A stretch of 8,612 nt of DNA from Bacillota bacterium. Its GTDB lineage: Bacteria; Bacillota; Clostridia; Oscillospirales; Butyricicoccaceae. Where the stretch lies: assembly GCA_030705725.1 (NCBI GenBank), contig JAUZPW010000049.1:1-8612 (forward strand), given 5' to 3'. This document shows positions 1 through 6,452 of this stretch, in pieces. Each line of letters begins with the position of its first letter. Position 1 is the first letter of the stretch. Made by a program: the position numbers and the translations under genes. Under the pieces are notes generated by a model that saw only the letters and a program-made list of their open reading frames with translations, was not told the origin of the DNA and did not search any database.

Positions 1-2
1 AA

Positions 3-1217
3 GGGGACGAGCTTATCTTTGCCGGACGCGCCGGAACCGGGCTATCCGCGCGCGGCATGAAAGAGCTCGAAGAAAAATTCGAAGGCATAAAAAGGGAATC
101 GAGCCCTTTTAAGCAGGCGCCCGCGGCAAAATCAAACGAAAAAACAACCTGGCTTGAGCCCGTTCTGGTCGCGGAAATCAAATTTGCCGAGTGGACCGGG
201 GATAATTATCTGAGACAGGCAAGCTTCAAGGGTCTGCGGACGGATAAGGACCCTAAGTCCGTAATCAGGGAAACAGCGGACGATGAAAAGCGGCAGGATC
301 AAAATAAAAAAGAGGAGGAGTTACCCTCGGAAGATTTTAAGAGCGCGGCAAAAGCGGACGGCAGCATCGTCGTCGGCGGAATAACGGTTTCAAGCCCCGA
401 CAAGGTGATATTTGAAGACCCCGAAATAAAAAAAGCGGAGATCGTGCGCTATTACGCGGAGGTATCTAAACGCATGATGCCGTATGTCGGCGGCAGAATC
501 TTAAGCATTGTGCGCTGTCCTAAGGGCATATCCTCAACCTGCTTTTTTAAAAAGCACCCCGGCCCGGATAATAAAGGTATCGTCACCATCCCGATACAAA
601 ACAGCGGCGGAGGAATGGATGATTACTTCTATATCTCGGACGAGACCGGCCTCATAGCGGAAGCGCAGATGGGCACGCTTGAGTTTCATACCTGGGGAAG
701 CCGGGTGGAAAGCCTTGAGAAGCCGGATATGATGGTGTTCGACCTGGACCCGGACGAGGGCATGGCCCTTGAGCAGGTGCGCCGGGGCGTGAAAGATATA
801 AAAAGCCTTCTCGACGAGCTTTCGCTAAAATCGTACCTCAAGACCAGCGGCGGCAAGGGATACCATGTGGTCGTTCCTTTCAAGCCGCTTGCCGATTGGG
901 ACACGTTTCACGATTTTGCCAGACGAACCGCCGAAGTGATGGAACAGAAGTGGCCCGACCTCTATACAAGCAACGTCAGAAAGGAAAAGCGGAAAAACAA
1001 GATTTTCATCGATTGGATCAGAAACGGCAGAGGAGCCACGAGTATTGCCCCCTATTCCATCAGATCAAGAAAAGGAGCCCGCGTATCAATGCCCATAGCG
1101 TGGGATGAGCTTGACACAGTGGCTCCCGATGGCGTCGGTATGTCTGACGCGCTGTCGAGGATCGGCGGCGTGGACCCCTGGAAAGATTTCTACGATACCG
1201 ATCAGCATCTCAGATAA
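3..1217 (+). CDS. ligD: LigD, C-terminal part: ligase OB-fold end plus polymerase/primase domain (5' truncated by window edge)
   Basis: ATP-dependent DNA ligase/polymerase of bacterial non-homologous end joining. The open frame continues unbroken from position 3 through the ATG at 57. The residues before that Met (GDELIFAGRAGTGLS) are typical ligase OB-fold sequence, so 57 is not the true start. Counting from the Met at 57: the OB-fold end with WLEPVLVAEIKFAEWT and SFKGLRTDKDP (about 32-66), a charged linker (about 67-103), then an archaeo-eukaryotic-primase-type polymerase domain (about 105-380). Visible active-site parts are the acidic pair in FDLDPDEG (D229, D231), SGGKGYH (264-270) and FIDWIRNGRGATS with D319. 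The order ligase-then-polymerase is that of Bacillus-type LigD; a phosphoesterase module is not seen in this part. Ku would be the partner and is not in the window. The stop lies 14 bp from the convergent radical SAM gene, with no clear terminator between. Confidence 0.95.
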   Translation, partial: GDELIFAGRAGTGLSARGMKELEEKFEGIKRESSPFKQAPAAKSNEKTTWLEPVLVAEIKFAEWTGDNYLRQASFKGLRTDKDPKSVIRETADDEKRQDQNKKEEELPSEDFKSAAKADGSIVVGGITVSSPDKVIFEDPEIKKAEIVRYYAEVSKRMMPYVGGRILSIVRCPKGISSTCFFKKHPGPDNKGIVTIPIQNSGGGMDDYFYISDETGLIAEAQMGTLEFHTWGSRVESLEKPDMMVFDLDPDEGMALEQVRRGVKDIKSLLDELSLKSYLKTSGGKGYHVVVPFKPLADWDTFHDFARRTAEVMEQKWPDLYTSNVRKEKRKNKIFIDWIRNGRGATSIAPYSIRSRKGARVSMPIAWDELDTVAPDGVGMSDALSRIGGVDPWKDFYDTDQHLR

Positions 1218-1231
1218 GGTTTTCAGAAGCG

Positions 1232-2632
1232 TCAGATTTGTATAGGGTTTAAAGGATTTTTATCTAGATGTATTTTCCAGCACGACGGGTCCGGGGCATA
1301 TAAATTTTTATCGTAAAGCAATGTATGCGAAAAACAACCCGTGCGGCATTTTCCCAGGTACTCACAGCTCCTGCATGGCTCGATAAACCTGGATGGGTCC
1401 GGGTTCAATATATTTATCGCTTTATCCGATCCCCACATCTCCGCAATCGGCTGCTCCCTCACATTCCCGAGCGTCAGCTCATCGAGATCGAGCTGCTCGC
1501 ATACCGCCATATTCCCGTTCGGCTGGATCGCGAACGCGCTGTACAATCCGCCGCAGGCGGTAATATCGCTTTCGTCTTTCCAGCTAAGTGATTTAAGGCC
1601 GGAGTAAATCAAAATAGAATCATTGTATTGAGCCGTTTTCTGCTCGATGCATTTACCCGTATATTCCGCCATTTGTGAATCTAATATCAATTCATTTGCC
1701 CCCCTCCCGCCATAACCGGGATTAAACTTGTCCAGGGTTATGCTGCTTACTCCCAATGAAGCGCACAGATCGATCAGCCGCCCTGTTTCCTTATAATTCA
1801 GGGGTGTAATAACGCTTTTTACTCTGACAATTACGTTAGCCTCCCGCAGATACCTGATGCCGTCTATAACCTTGTCGAATGTGTCGGCGCTCCTGCTCAT
1901 TTTGTGGTGAATATCCGCGCAGGGTGCGTCCAAGCTTATCTGCATTATGCCGATTCCCAGGCCCGACAGGCGGCTTGCGTATGCCCTGGTTATTAAAGAG
2001 CCGTTAGTGCTGATATAAGGAAAAATATCCGCCTCTGTCAAACGTTCTATTATTTCGAAAAAGCCCGGATGCAATATCGGCTCTCCTCCCGTGACATTGC
2101 ATTTTAATATATCAAGCTCCTTTGCCTGCCGTATTACGTCGATCCACTCTTCCGTGCCTAATTCGTCCGTGCATTTATAGCCTCTGCCGGATGACTTGAA
2201 GCAATAAATACATTCAAAATTGCATCTGTTCGTCAACGCAATTGTCATTACCGTTGGAGTTTTCAATGGCAGTAAAGCCTTGCCTCTGGCGGAATCATAA
2301 GAATAATTATTATAATTAAATATAAAATTCTCAGGCTTGTATCTTGTCGGCTGCCTGAATTCATCACCGCTCATATCAATAAAAGGCAATAAATCGTTTA
2401 TTTTTTTGTCTATGCCTTCTTCGATCTGTCCGGCCTCTTTATTAAGAAGCTTTGACAATATATATATTATATCCTCAGTTCTTTTGGTCCCGTCGCATAA
2501 CGCTAATATAAACCCCATTAACGGCGAAATATATTTCTGATTTCCTGACACCACATCCATTGCCACGCAAAACCCCGTATATTTTTTGATTCTTACAGAG
2601 TTTTTAAGACGCAGATAACTGCGCGGTTGCAT
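1232..2632 (-). CDS. Radical SAM/SPASM peptide-modifying enzyme with N-terminal PqqD-like domain
   Basis: Probable RiPP maturase of 466 residues, expected in the cytoplasm. Residues 1-90 look like a PqqD/RRE-type precursor-recognition domain: short strands, then ISPLMGFILALCDGTKRTED and a helical stretch. The radical SAM core has the CxxxCxxC cluster motif (C137, C141, C144, in TNRCNFECIYC), GGEP (182-185), STNG (208-211) and ISLDA (232-236). The C-terminus has a complete SPASM motif: C360-x12-G-x4-C378, then C420-x2-C423-x5-C429-x3-C433, then C451. That is enough for two auxiliary 4Fe-4S clusters. Start ATG at 2632 is supported by GGAGGT six bases upstream. It follows the Cys-rich peptide gene by 100 bp on the same strand, presumably in one transcript. 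Enzymes of this architecture make thioether (sactipeptide, ranthipeptide) or C-C crosslinks; which chemistry applies here cannot be read from sequence. The general class is well supported and the substrate assignment is inferred from context. Confidence 0.93.
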   Translation of the reverse strand: MQPRSYLRLKNSVRIKKYTGFCVAMDVVSGNQKYISPLMGFILALCDGTKRTEDIIYILSKLLNKEAGQIEEGIDKKINDLLPFIDMSGDEFRQPTRYKPENFIFNYNNYSYDSARGKALLPLKTPTVMTIALTNRCNFECIYCFKSSGRGYKCTDELGTEEWIDVIRQAKELDILKCNVTGGEPILHPGFFEIIERLTEADIFPYISTNGSLITRAYASRLSGLGIGIMQISLDAPCADIHHKMSRSADTFDKVIDGIRYLREANVIVRVKSVITPLNYKETGRLIDLCASLGVSSITLDKFNPGYGGRGANELILDSQMAEYTGKCIEQKTAQYNDSILIYSGLKSLSWKDESDITACGGLYSAFAIQPNGNMAVCEQLDLDELTLGNVREQPIAEMWGSDKAINILNPDPSRFIEPCRSCEYLGKCRTGCFSHTLLYDKNLYAPDPSCWKIHLDKNPLNPIQI

Positions 2633-2664
2633 TCCGCCACCTCCAATATTTGTTTAGTAAAAAT

Positions 2665-2971
2665 TGCCCTAGCCCTCCGACTGAAACTACGTTTCTTTTA
2701 TGTTCCGCTGAAAAGTTTTGTTTGAAAAGATCCTATGCGGGGCTTTTTGATACGCAGCAGGCATCGCATGGCGGAACGGGCGATATGGCAATACAGCCGC
2801 CGTCGCAGATTCCGAAGCTATCGAGTTCAGATAATTTAGAAACAGTGCTTTCGGAAATTCTGGGGTCATTAAACCCCAGCTCTTTTAAATCGTTAACCAG
2901 CTTGTCCAGCGCCGATGTTTTATCCGGCATAAAAATTCTCCTTTACTGACAGTTAAGGTAAGGCTAGGGCA
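2665..2971. repeat. 10-bp perfect inverted repeat bracketing the precursor peptide gene
   Basis: TGCCCTAGCC at 2665-2674 is the exact reverse complement of GGCTAGGGCA at 2962-2971. One copy lies at the predicted 5' end of the peptide mRNA. The other lies in the peptide/radical SAM spacer, about 20 nt upstream of the ribosome binding site of the enzyme gene. The two could pair in the transcript or be the ends of a small insertion; chance is not excluded at this length. Confidence 0.5.
2733..2930 (-). CDS. Cys-rich RiPP precursor peptide (candidate substrate of the adjacent radical SAM enzyme)
   Basis: A 65-residue peptide. It starts at ATG 2930 with a textbook ribosome binding site (AAAGGAG, 7-nt spacer) and a near-consensus promoter upstream, so it is very likely expressed. 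Residues 1-40 form a charged, amphipathic leader-like half with no Cys (for example LDKLVNDLKELGF). Residues 41-65 form a core-like tail holding all five Cys (C42, C46, C55, C58, C59), with CDGGC and PPCDACC around a hydrophobic Pro-containing stretch. There is no signal peptide and no Gly-Gly cleavage site. The gene sits directly upstream of a radical SAM/SPASM enzyme with a PqqD-like domain, the usual RiPP arrangement. I do not recognise the family: it does not match the SCIFF pattern of six Cys in forty-five residues. CDGGC and CDAC put Asp right after Cys, unlike the CxxxD spacing of freyrasin-type ranthipeptides. The precursor role is inferred from composition and position. Confidence 0.82.
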   Translation of the reverse strand: MPDKTSALDKLVNDLKELGFNDPRISESTVSKLSELDSFGICDGGCIAISPVPPCDACCVSKSPA

Positions 2972-2984
2972 TTAAAAAATATGT

Positions 2985-3013
2985 AATATATTTCCAATTA
3001 TATTCAATGTTAA
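2985..3013 (-). promoter_or_regulatory. Sigma-A promoter of the peptide/radical SAM operon
   Basis: On the minus strand, TTAACA (3013-3008) and TATATT (2990-2985) each match the consensus at 5 of 6 positions and are separated by exactly 17 bp. Transcription would start near 2978, about 48 nt before the peptide start codon, leaving room for the AAAGGAG site at 2945-2939. Confidence 0.65.
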
Positions 3014-3072
3014 AATTAAAAGCAATAACAATTTAGGACAAATCAAATATATTGTAAAAGGAGTGCTCCGCA

Positions 3073-4035
3073 ATGATTACAATAGCCAAAGCGGGCAAAG
3101 AGGACGCGGAAAAGCTCGTCTCCGCCAAGAAGGACGCGTTTTCATGGGACGTAAATATTTACGGCTACGGCCCGCCTGAATATGATTCCATAGATAAGCA
3201 GATTGAAACGCTTGAAAACGAAAAAGTGCGTTATTTTAAGATTCTTGACGGCGATACGGTCGTCGGCGGCATGTGCGTCTTTCTGCTCGGCAAAAAGCAT
3301 TGCCATCTCGGTGCTTTGTACATAATACAGGCATATCAGAATAAAAAGATCGGGACTAAAGCAGTGGAGTTTTTGTTTAACGCGTTCCCGGAATACAATA
3401 AATGGACTCTTGAAACGCCGTACAAAAGCTTCAGGAACCATCATTTTTACGAAAAGCTGGGTTTTAGGAAAACAGGCGAAACGAAGCCCGAAGCAGACGG
3501 TTTTTTTCTGTACCTGTATGAAAAAAGTAAAGAACAAGCTGTAAATTTCAGAAAAGCCGCGCAAAATGACTTAAAGAATATCATGCAAGTTTATGAGGCT
3601 GCCGTTAAGCGCATGGATGAGCTTGGGATTCATCAGTGGGATGAAGTTTACCCCTCAGAAAGCATCGTTAAAGCAGATATCAGGAATAAAGAGCTGTACA
3701 TTGGGTTTTCGGGTAATAGTATTGTTTCTGTATTTACGCTCAACCCGATGCATAATAAGGAATATGAGACCGGCGACTGGCAATACGATAATGTTCGCTA
3801 TTCCGTCATTCATCGTTTATGTGTAAATCCGGCTTGCCAAAATAAAGGAGTTGGCACGCAAACAATGAAATATATTGAGGATACGTTTAGAAACGAAAAC
3901 ATAGAAGCGGTGAGGCTCGACGCGTTTTCTCAAAATCCAGCCGCTTTAAGGCTTTATGAAAAACTCGGTTATAAAAAGGTTGGTGAAGTGCTTTTCAGAA
4001 AAGGTCTGTTCTTCTTGTTTGAAAAAAAATTATAA
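3073..4035 (+). CDS. Tandem GNAT-family N-acetyltransferase
   Basis: A 320-residue protein made of two GNAT domains, expected to transfer acetyl from acetyl-CoA to an unknown amine. Domain 1 spans about residues 1-150 and domain 2 about 158-320. Domain 2 has the classical acetyl-CoA loop QNKGVGT (256-262) and the C-terminal signature N-x5-LYEKLGY ending at 300. Domain 1 has the equivalent NHHFYEKLGF (122-131), but its loop reads QNKKIGT (89-95), with Lys where the first Gly of Q-x-x-G-x-G is usual, so it may bind cofactor less well. Start ATG 3073 has AAAAGGAG nine bases upstream. No convincing -35/-10 pair was found in the short divergent region it shares with the peptide gene. A dedicated role in peptide modification or self-protection is possible, but only its position suggests it. 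A stand-alone small-molecule acetyltransferase is equally plausible. Confidence 0.92.
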   Translation: MITIAKAGKEDAEKLVSAKKDAFSWDVNIYGYGPPEYDSIDKQIETLENEKVRYFKILDGDTVVGGMCVFLLGKKHCHLGALYIIQAYQNKKIGTKAVEFLFNAFPEYNKWTLETPYKSFRNHHFYEKLGFRKTGETKPEADGFFLYLYEKSKEQAVNFRKAAQNDLKNIMQVYEAAVKRMDELGIHQWDEVYPSESIVKADIRNKELYIGFSGNSIVSVFTLNPMHNKEYETGDWQYDNVRYSVIHRLCVNPACQNKGVGTQTMKYIEDTFRNENIEAVRLDAFSQNPAALRLYEKLGYKKVGEVLFRKGLFFLFEKKL

Positions 4036-4070
4036 GACTTTTCATTGCCGGTCTTTTCATAATATTAAAT

Positions 4071-4107
4071 AAGAAAAGGCAGACACTTTCGTGTCTGCCA
4101 TTTTTTT
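4071..4107. terminator. Bidirectional intrinsic terminator between the GNAT and MCP genes
   Basis: A perfect 9-bp stem (GGCAGACAC at 4078-4086, GTGTCTGCC at 4091-4099) closes a TTTC loop. A seven-T run follows on the plus strand (4101-4107). On the minus strand the flanking A-rich stretch 4071-4077 becomes TTTTCTT, so the hairpin can stop both convergent genes. The last two T bases are inside the stop codon of the chemoreceptor gene. Confidence 0.92.
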
Positions 4108-6145
4108 ACCGCTTTACCTTTTTGTGAAGTTTTTTAATATTGGAAACTAGCCCCGCGGGAACTTTAGGTTTTCTGCTTTTTGGTTTTTTGATCTCCGGCT
4201 CTTTTGTATCGCGTTCTTCGTTCCCCATGTCTTTAATGCCGGTGTCTTTAATGCCGGTATCTTTAATGCTGGTATCTTTAATGCTGGCATCTTTAATCCC
4301 GGCTTTTTTCAGCTTAAATTTGGAAACCTGCTCTTTCAGGAGTACTGCCTGCGAGGAAAGCTCCTCGCTGGCCGCAGCGCTTTCCTCCGAGGTTGAAGAG
4401 TTTGTCTGCACTACCTGGGAGATCTGCATAATTCCCTGGTTAATCTGTTTGATGCCCTCCGCCTGCTCGTTTGATGCAACCGCTATTCCGTTGATAACTT
4501 CGGAAACATTGGAAACTTCGCTTGCAATTTTGTTAAGCGCATCGGCGGTTTTTTGGGCGAGCTCCATGCCGCCGTTGGCCTTTTTAACCGAGCCCTCGAT
4601 CAGCTCCGTTGTTTCTTTTGCAGCGTTTGCCGACCTGGCCGCAAGGTTGCGCACCTCGTCCGCGACGACGGCAAACCCCTTGCCGTACTGTCCGGCCCTG
4701 GCCGCCTCGACGGCTGCGTTAAGCGCCAGTATATTTGTCTGGAAAGCAATATCGTCTATTACTTTAATAATTTTCGAAATATTTCTGGAAGCGGAGTTTA
4801 TATCATCCATCGCCGTAAGCATATCCTTCATCTGGCTGTTGCCCTGTTCGGCGCTTGACGTGACTTTGTCGACAAAAGCTTTGGCCTTGTTCGCATTTTC
4901 AGCGTTTGAAACGGTTTGGGATGAAATTTCCTCCATGGAAGCCGATAATTCTTCAATTGAGCTTGCTTGCTCGGTCGCCCCCTGCGAAAGCAGAATGCTT
5001 GAATCCGAAACCTGCCTCGAGCCCGCCGCAACCTGATCCGATGCTCCGATCACGTTGGAAAGCAGCCGGCTTAAGCCTTCGGTCAGACCCTTAAACGACA
5101 CCGCGAGATTTCCGATTTCGTCGTTTCTTTTAAGGAAGCTTTCGGGAATATCAATTGAAAAATCGCCTTTGGCCAAAGTTTCGGCGCTCGCCGCCGCCAT
5201 CTTCAGGGGTTTAGCAATGCTGTTTGAAATATAATAAGCCATAAGAATACTTAAGATAATAAAAATGACGCTGCAAAAAGCTATGCTGGCGCTTAGCTTA
5301 TTTATAGACTCATAGACTTCTTTTTTGGGTGCGGCAAGCGCCAAAGACCAGCCGGCAATTCCGACCGGCGCGTATGCCATATCTTTTGTTACGCCCTTAT
5401 ATGTATATTGGCCCGTCCCTTTGCCGCCCGCGCACATTTTTTTCTCGAGTTCCGCAAGCTGCGCAAGCTGAGGATCGGATTTAAGCATATCAAAGGTTTT
5501 TTCCTGATTCAGGACGACTTCCTCATTGCTGTGTGCGATTGTTACGTCGTCTTTGTTTATCATGTAAGCTTTGCCGGTTTTGGCGAAAGTAATATCCGAA
5601 ATCATTTTGCTCAGCTCATTGCCGTCCAAATTGGCCACAATAACACCGATCACGCTTCTGCTGTAGCCAAGCACCGGGACGGCTATAAAAACCGACATCG
5701 TTTTATCGGATTTGCTGACAATCGGGTCTGAAATCGTGTTCGTGCCGGCTACCGCGTTTTTAAAGTACTCTCTTTCGGAAATATCGATATTTTTGTCCAT
5801 GGTTATGCCTTGGGTGTTCGCCATGAAAACGGTTTTGTAGCCCCATTCTACGGAAAGCCTGCCCAAAAGCTGATTTATTTCTTTTTTATTGTTTCCCGGC
5901 TCTTTCAGCAGATCGTTTGTGGCGAGAGCCGCGAGCTGATTGTAATAGCCTTGGATACGTTCGTCGACTATGCCGGCGCCCTGCTCGGCGATCTTCTGCA
6001 TCGACTGATCGGCGGCATCCATTAACGCCGAAGACGACAGATTATAAGAGATCAACGCAAGCCCCGTGCAAATTACTATAACGAGGCCCGTCATGTAAAG
6101 GACCATTTTAGTCTTAAGGCTTCTGAATTTTGATTTTCTTTTCAT
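4106..6145 (-). CDS. Methyl-accepting chemotaxis protein with extracellular dCache-type sensor
   Basis: Transmembrane chemoreceptor of 679 residues that signals through CheA/CheW to the flagellar motor. Order: basic N-terminus; membrane helix about 14-33; extracellular double-Cache-like sensor about 37-275, including ISEREYFKNAV (122-132) and a membrane-distal/proximal pair of PAS-like halves; second membrane helix about 286-306; HAMP about 307-358; signalling coiled coil about 365-610. The hairpin tip is nearly canonical (DDIAFQTNILALNAAVEAAR, then GFAVVADEVR, about 464-499), and glutamine/glutamate-rich helices provide probable methylation sites. The tail after 610 is unusual: five 5-residue repeats of the (G/S)IKD(T/A/M) type (615-639), then a Lys/Arg/Pro-rich end. 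Start ATG 6145 has GGAGGG seven bases upstream. Neighbours are unrelated, so this is a stand-alone receptor with its own sigma-D promoter. The ligand is unknown. Confidence 0.96.
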   Translation of the reverse strand: MKRKSKFRSLKTKMVLYMTGLVIVICTGLALISYNLSSSALMDAADQSMQKIAEQGAGIVDERIQGYYNQLAALATNDLLKEPGNNKKEINQLLGRLSVEWGYKTVFMANTQGITMDKNIDISEREYFKNAVAGTNTISDPIVSKSDKTMSVFIAVPVLGYSRSVIGVIVANLDGNELSKMISDITFAKTGKAYMINKDDVTIAHSNEEVVLNQEKTFDMLKSDPQLAQLAELEKKMCAGGKGTGQYTYKGVTKDMAYAPVGIAGWSLALAAPKKEVYESINKLSASIAFCSVIFIILSILMAYYISNSIAKPLKMAAASAETLAKGDFSIDIPESFLKRNDEIGNLAVSFKGLTEGLSRLLSNVIGASDQVAAGSRQVSDSSILLSQGATEQASSIEELSASMEEISSQTVSNAENANKAKAFVDKVTSSAEQGNSQMKDMLTAMDDINSASRNISKIIKVIDDIAFQTNILALNAAVEAARAGQYGKGFAVVADEVRNLAARSANAAKETTELIEGSVKKANGGMELAQKTADALNKIASEVSNVSEVINGIAVASNEQAEGIKQINQGIMQISQVVQTNSSTSEESAAASEELSSQAVLLKEQVSKFKLKKAGIKDASIKDTSIKDTGIKDTGIKDMGNEERDTKEPEIKKPKSRKPKVPAGLVSNIKKLHKKVKR
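4230..4304 (-). repeat. Five 15-bp tandem repeats in the MCP 3' end
   Basis: Five in-frame 15-bp units begin TCTTTAAT on the plus strand at 4230, 4245, 4260, 4275 and 4290. They differ at only a few positions and encode GIKDA, SIKDT, SIKDT, GIKDT and GIKDM. Because the unit is a multiple of three, gain or loss of copies keeps the frame, so the tail length may vary between strains. The repeat lies between the signalling domain and the basic C-terminus and would act as a flexible, charged tether. Confidence 0.9.
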
Positions 6146-6241
6146 GTGTTAACCCTCCGTACCGGCGCTGTCAAAAGTAAATATGTCAAAATTGCCGGAA
6201 AGTTTAATATTACCTGATGTTTTAAGTAACGATTTTTTCAT

Positions 6242-6301
6242 CTAAACAAAAAAAATAAATATACTTTTTTTAAGCATATTTCCGCTTGCATCTGTAACCA
6301 T
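6242..6301 (-). CDS. Possible 19-residue leader peptide upstream of the chemoreceptor
   Basis: A short ORF starting ATG 6301 with a strong site (AAAGGAG at 6315-6309, 7-nt spacer). It encodes MVTDASGNMLKKSIFIFFV and ends in TAG. Its second half overlaps an AU-rich hairpin and T-run, so ribosomes reading it would disrupt that hairpin. After the TAG the same frame continues immediately with an ATG for another 30 codons (6241-6149), ending four bases before the chemoreceptor start. That second stretch has no ribosome binding site of its own. The pair could be a leader-peptide attenuator, a small gene broken by an amber codon, or chance. Only the strong ribosome binding site argues for translation. 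Confidence 0.35.
   Translation of the reverse strand: MVTDASGNMLKKSIFIFFV
6248..6281 (-). terminator. AU-rich terminator-like hairpin (possible attenuator) before the chemoreceptor gene
   Basis: On the minus strand AAATATGC (6281-6274) pairs with GTATATTT (6264-6257), with one G-U pair and a 9-nt A-rich loop. An A and then eight T (6255-6248) follow. It lies between the sigma-D promoter and the chemoreceptor, in the same orientation. The stem is weak, so termination may be partial or conditional, and it falls within the 19-codon leader ORF. Confidence 0.45.
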
Positions 6302-6317
6302 CTGCAAACTCCTTTCT

Positions 6318-6348
6318 TATCCGATCTTCCCGGCTTAAGCCGCGGATA
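6318..6348 (-). promoter_or_regulatory. Stem-loop in the chemoreceptor leader RNA
   Basis: On the minus strand TATCCG (6348-6343) pairs with CGGATA (6323-6318). Between them an inner hairpin CGGC-TTAA-GCCG (6342-6331) stacks directly on the outer stem, with GGAAGAT bulged on the 3' side. The element ends three bases before the AAAGGAG site of the small leader ORF, so folding or ligand binding could affect its translation. It matches no riboswitch class that I recognise, including c-di-GMP I and II. Confidence 0.45.
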
Positions 6349-6372
6349 CGGACAAATCATATCCTATATGTT

Positions 6373-6398
6373 ATATCGGCTTCTATTTGCTGATTTTA
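6373..6398 (-). promoter_or_regulatory. Sigma-D (FliA/sigma-28 type) promoter of the chemoreceptor gene
   Basis: On the minus strand TAAA (6398-6395), a 14-bp spacer and GCCGATAT (6380-6373) match the Bacillus sigma-D consensus for motility and chemotaxis genes, including all eight bases of the -10 element. It points at the chemoreceptor and would start transcription near 6365, leaving a leader of about 220 nt. This agrees with the protein's function and suggests co-expression with late flagellar genes located elsewhere. Confidence 0.8.
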
Positions 6399-6422
6399 AG
6401 ATTTTTCGAGGAATATTCTTTA

Positions 6423-6452
6423 ATGACGAAAAGCCGCACTGTATGTTATAAT
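6423..6452 (+). promoter_or_regulatory. Extended -10 promoter of the CPBP protease gene
   Basis: TATAAT (6447-6452) is a perfect -10 and is preceded by TG one base upstream (TGTTATAAT), the extended -10 form. ATGACG (6423-6428) is a partial -35 with an 18-bp spacer. Transcription would start near 6459, about 63 nt before the GTG start. It is divergent from the chemoreceptor's sigma-D promoter, about 25-80 bp away. Confidence 0.7.

Noticed and set aside
57..59. ATG at 57 as start of the LigD reading frame.
   Set aside because: The frame is open to the window edge and the upstream residues are conserved ligase OB-fold sequence; there is no ribosome binding site before 57.
1218..1260. Terminator between the convergent ligD and radical SAM genes.
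   Set aside because: The gap is only 14 bp and no stem with a T-run could be found in it or just beyond.
2650..2949. 99-codon plus-strand frame opposite the Cys-rich peptide gene.
   Set aside because: It has no ribosome binding site, while the minus-strand ORF has an excellent one plus a promoter and a partner enzyme.
3008..3060. Plus-strand promoter for the GNAT gene using TATATT at 3048-3053.
   Set aside because: Transcription would start inside the ribosome binding site and there is no matching -35 element; another promoter must be used or the consensus is weak.
4140..5036. Long open frame (298 codons) on the plus strand within the chemoreceptor gene.
   Set aside because: It is antisense to a clear MCP signalling domain, has no ribosome binding site and has Ser/Ala/Leu-rich composition typical of a shadow of coiled-coil coding sequence.
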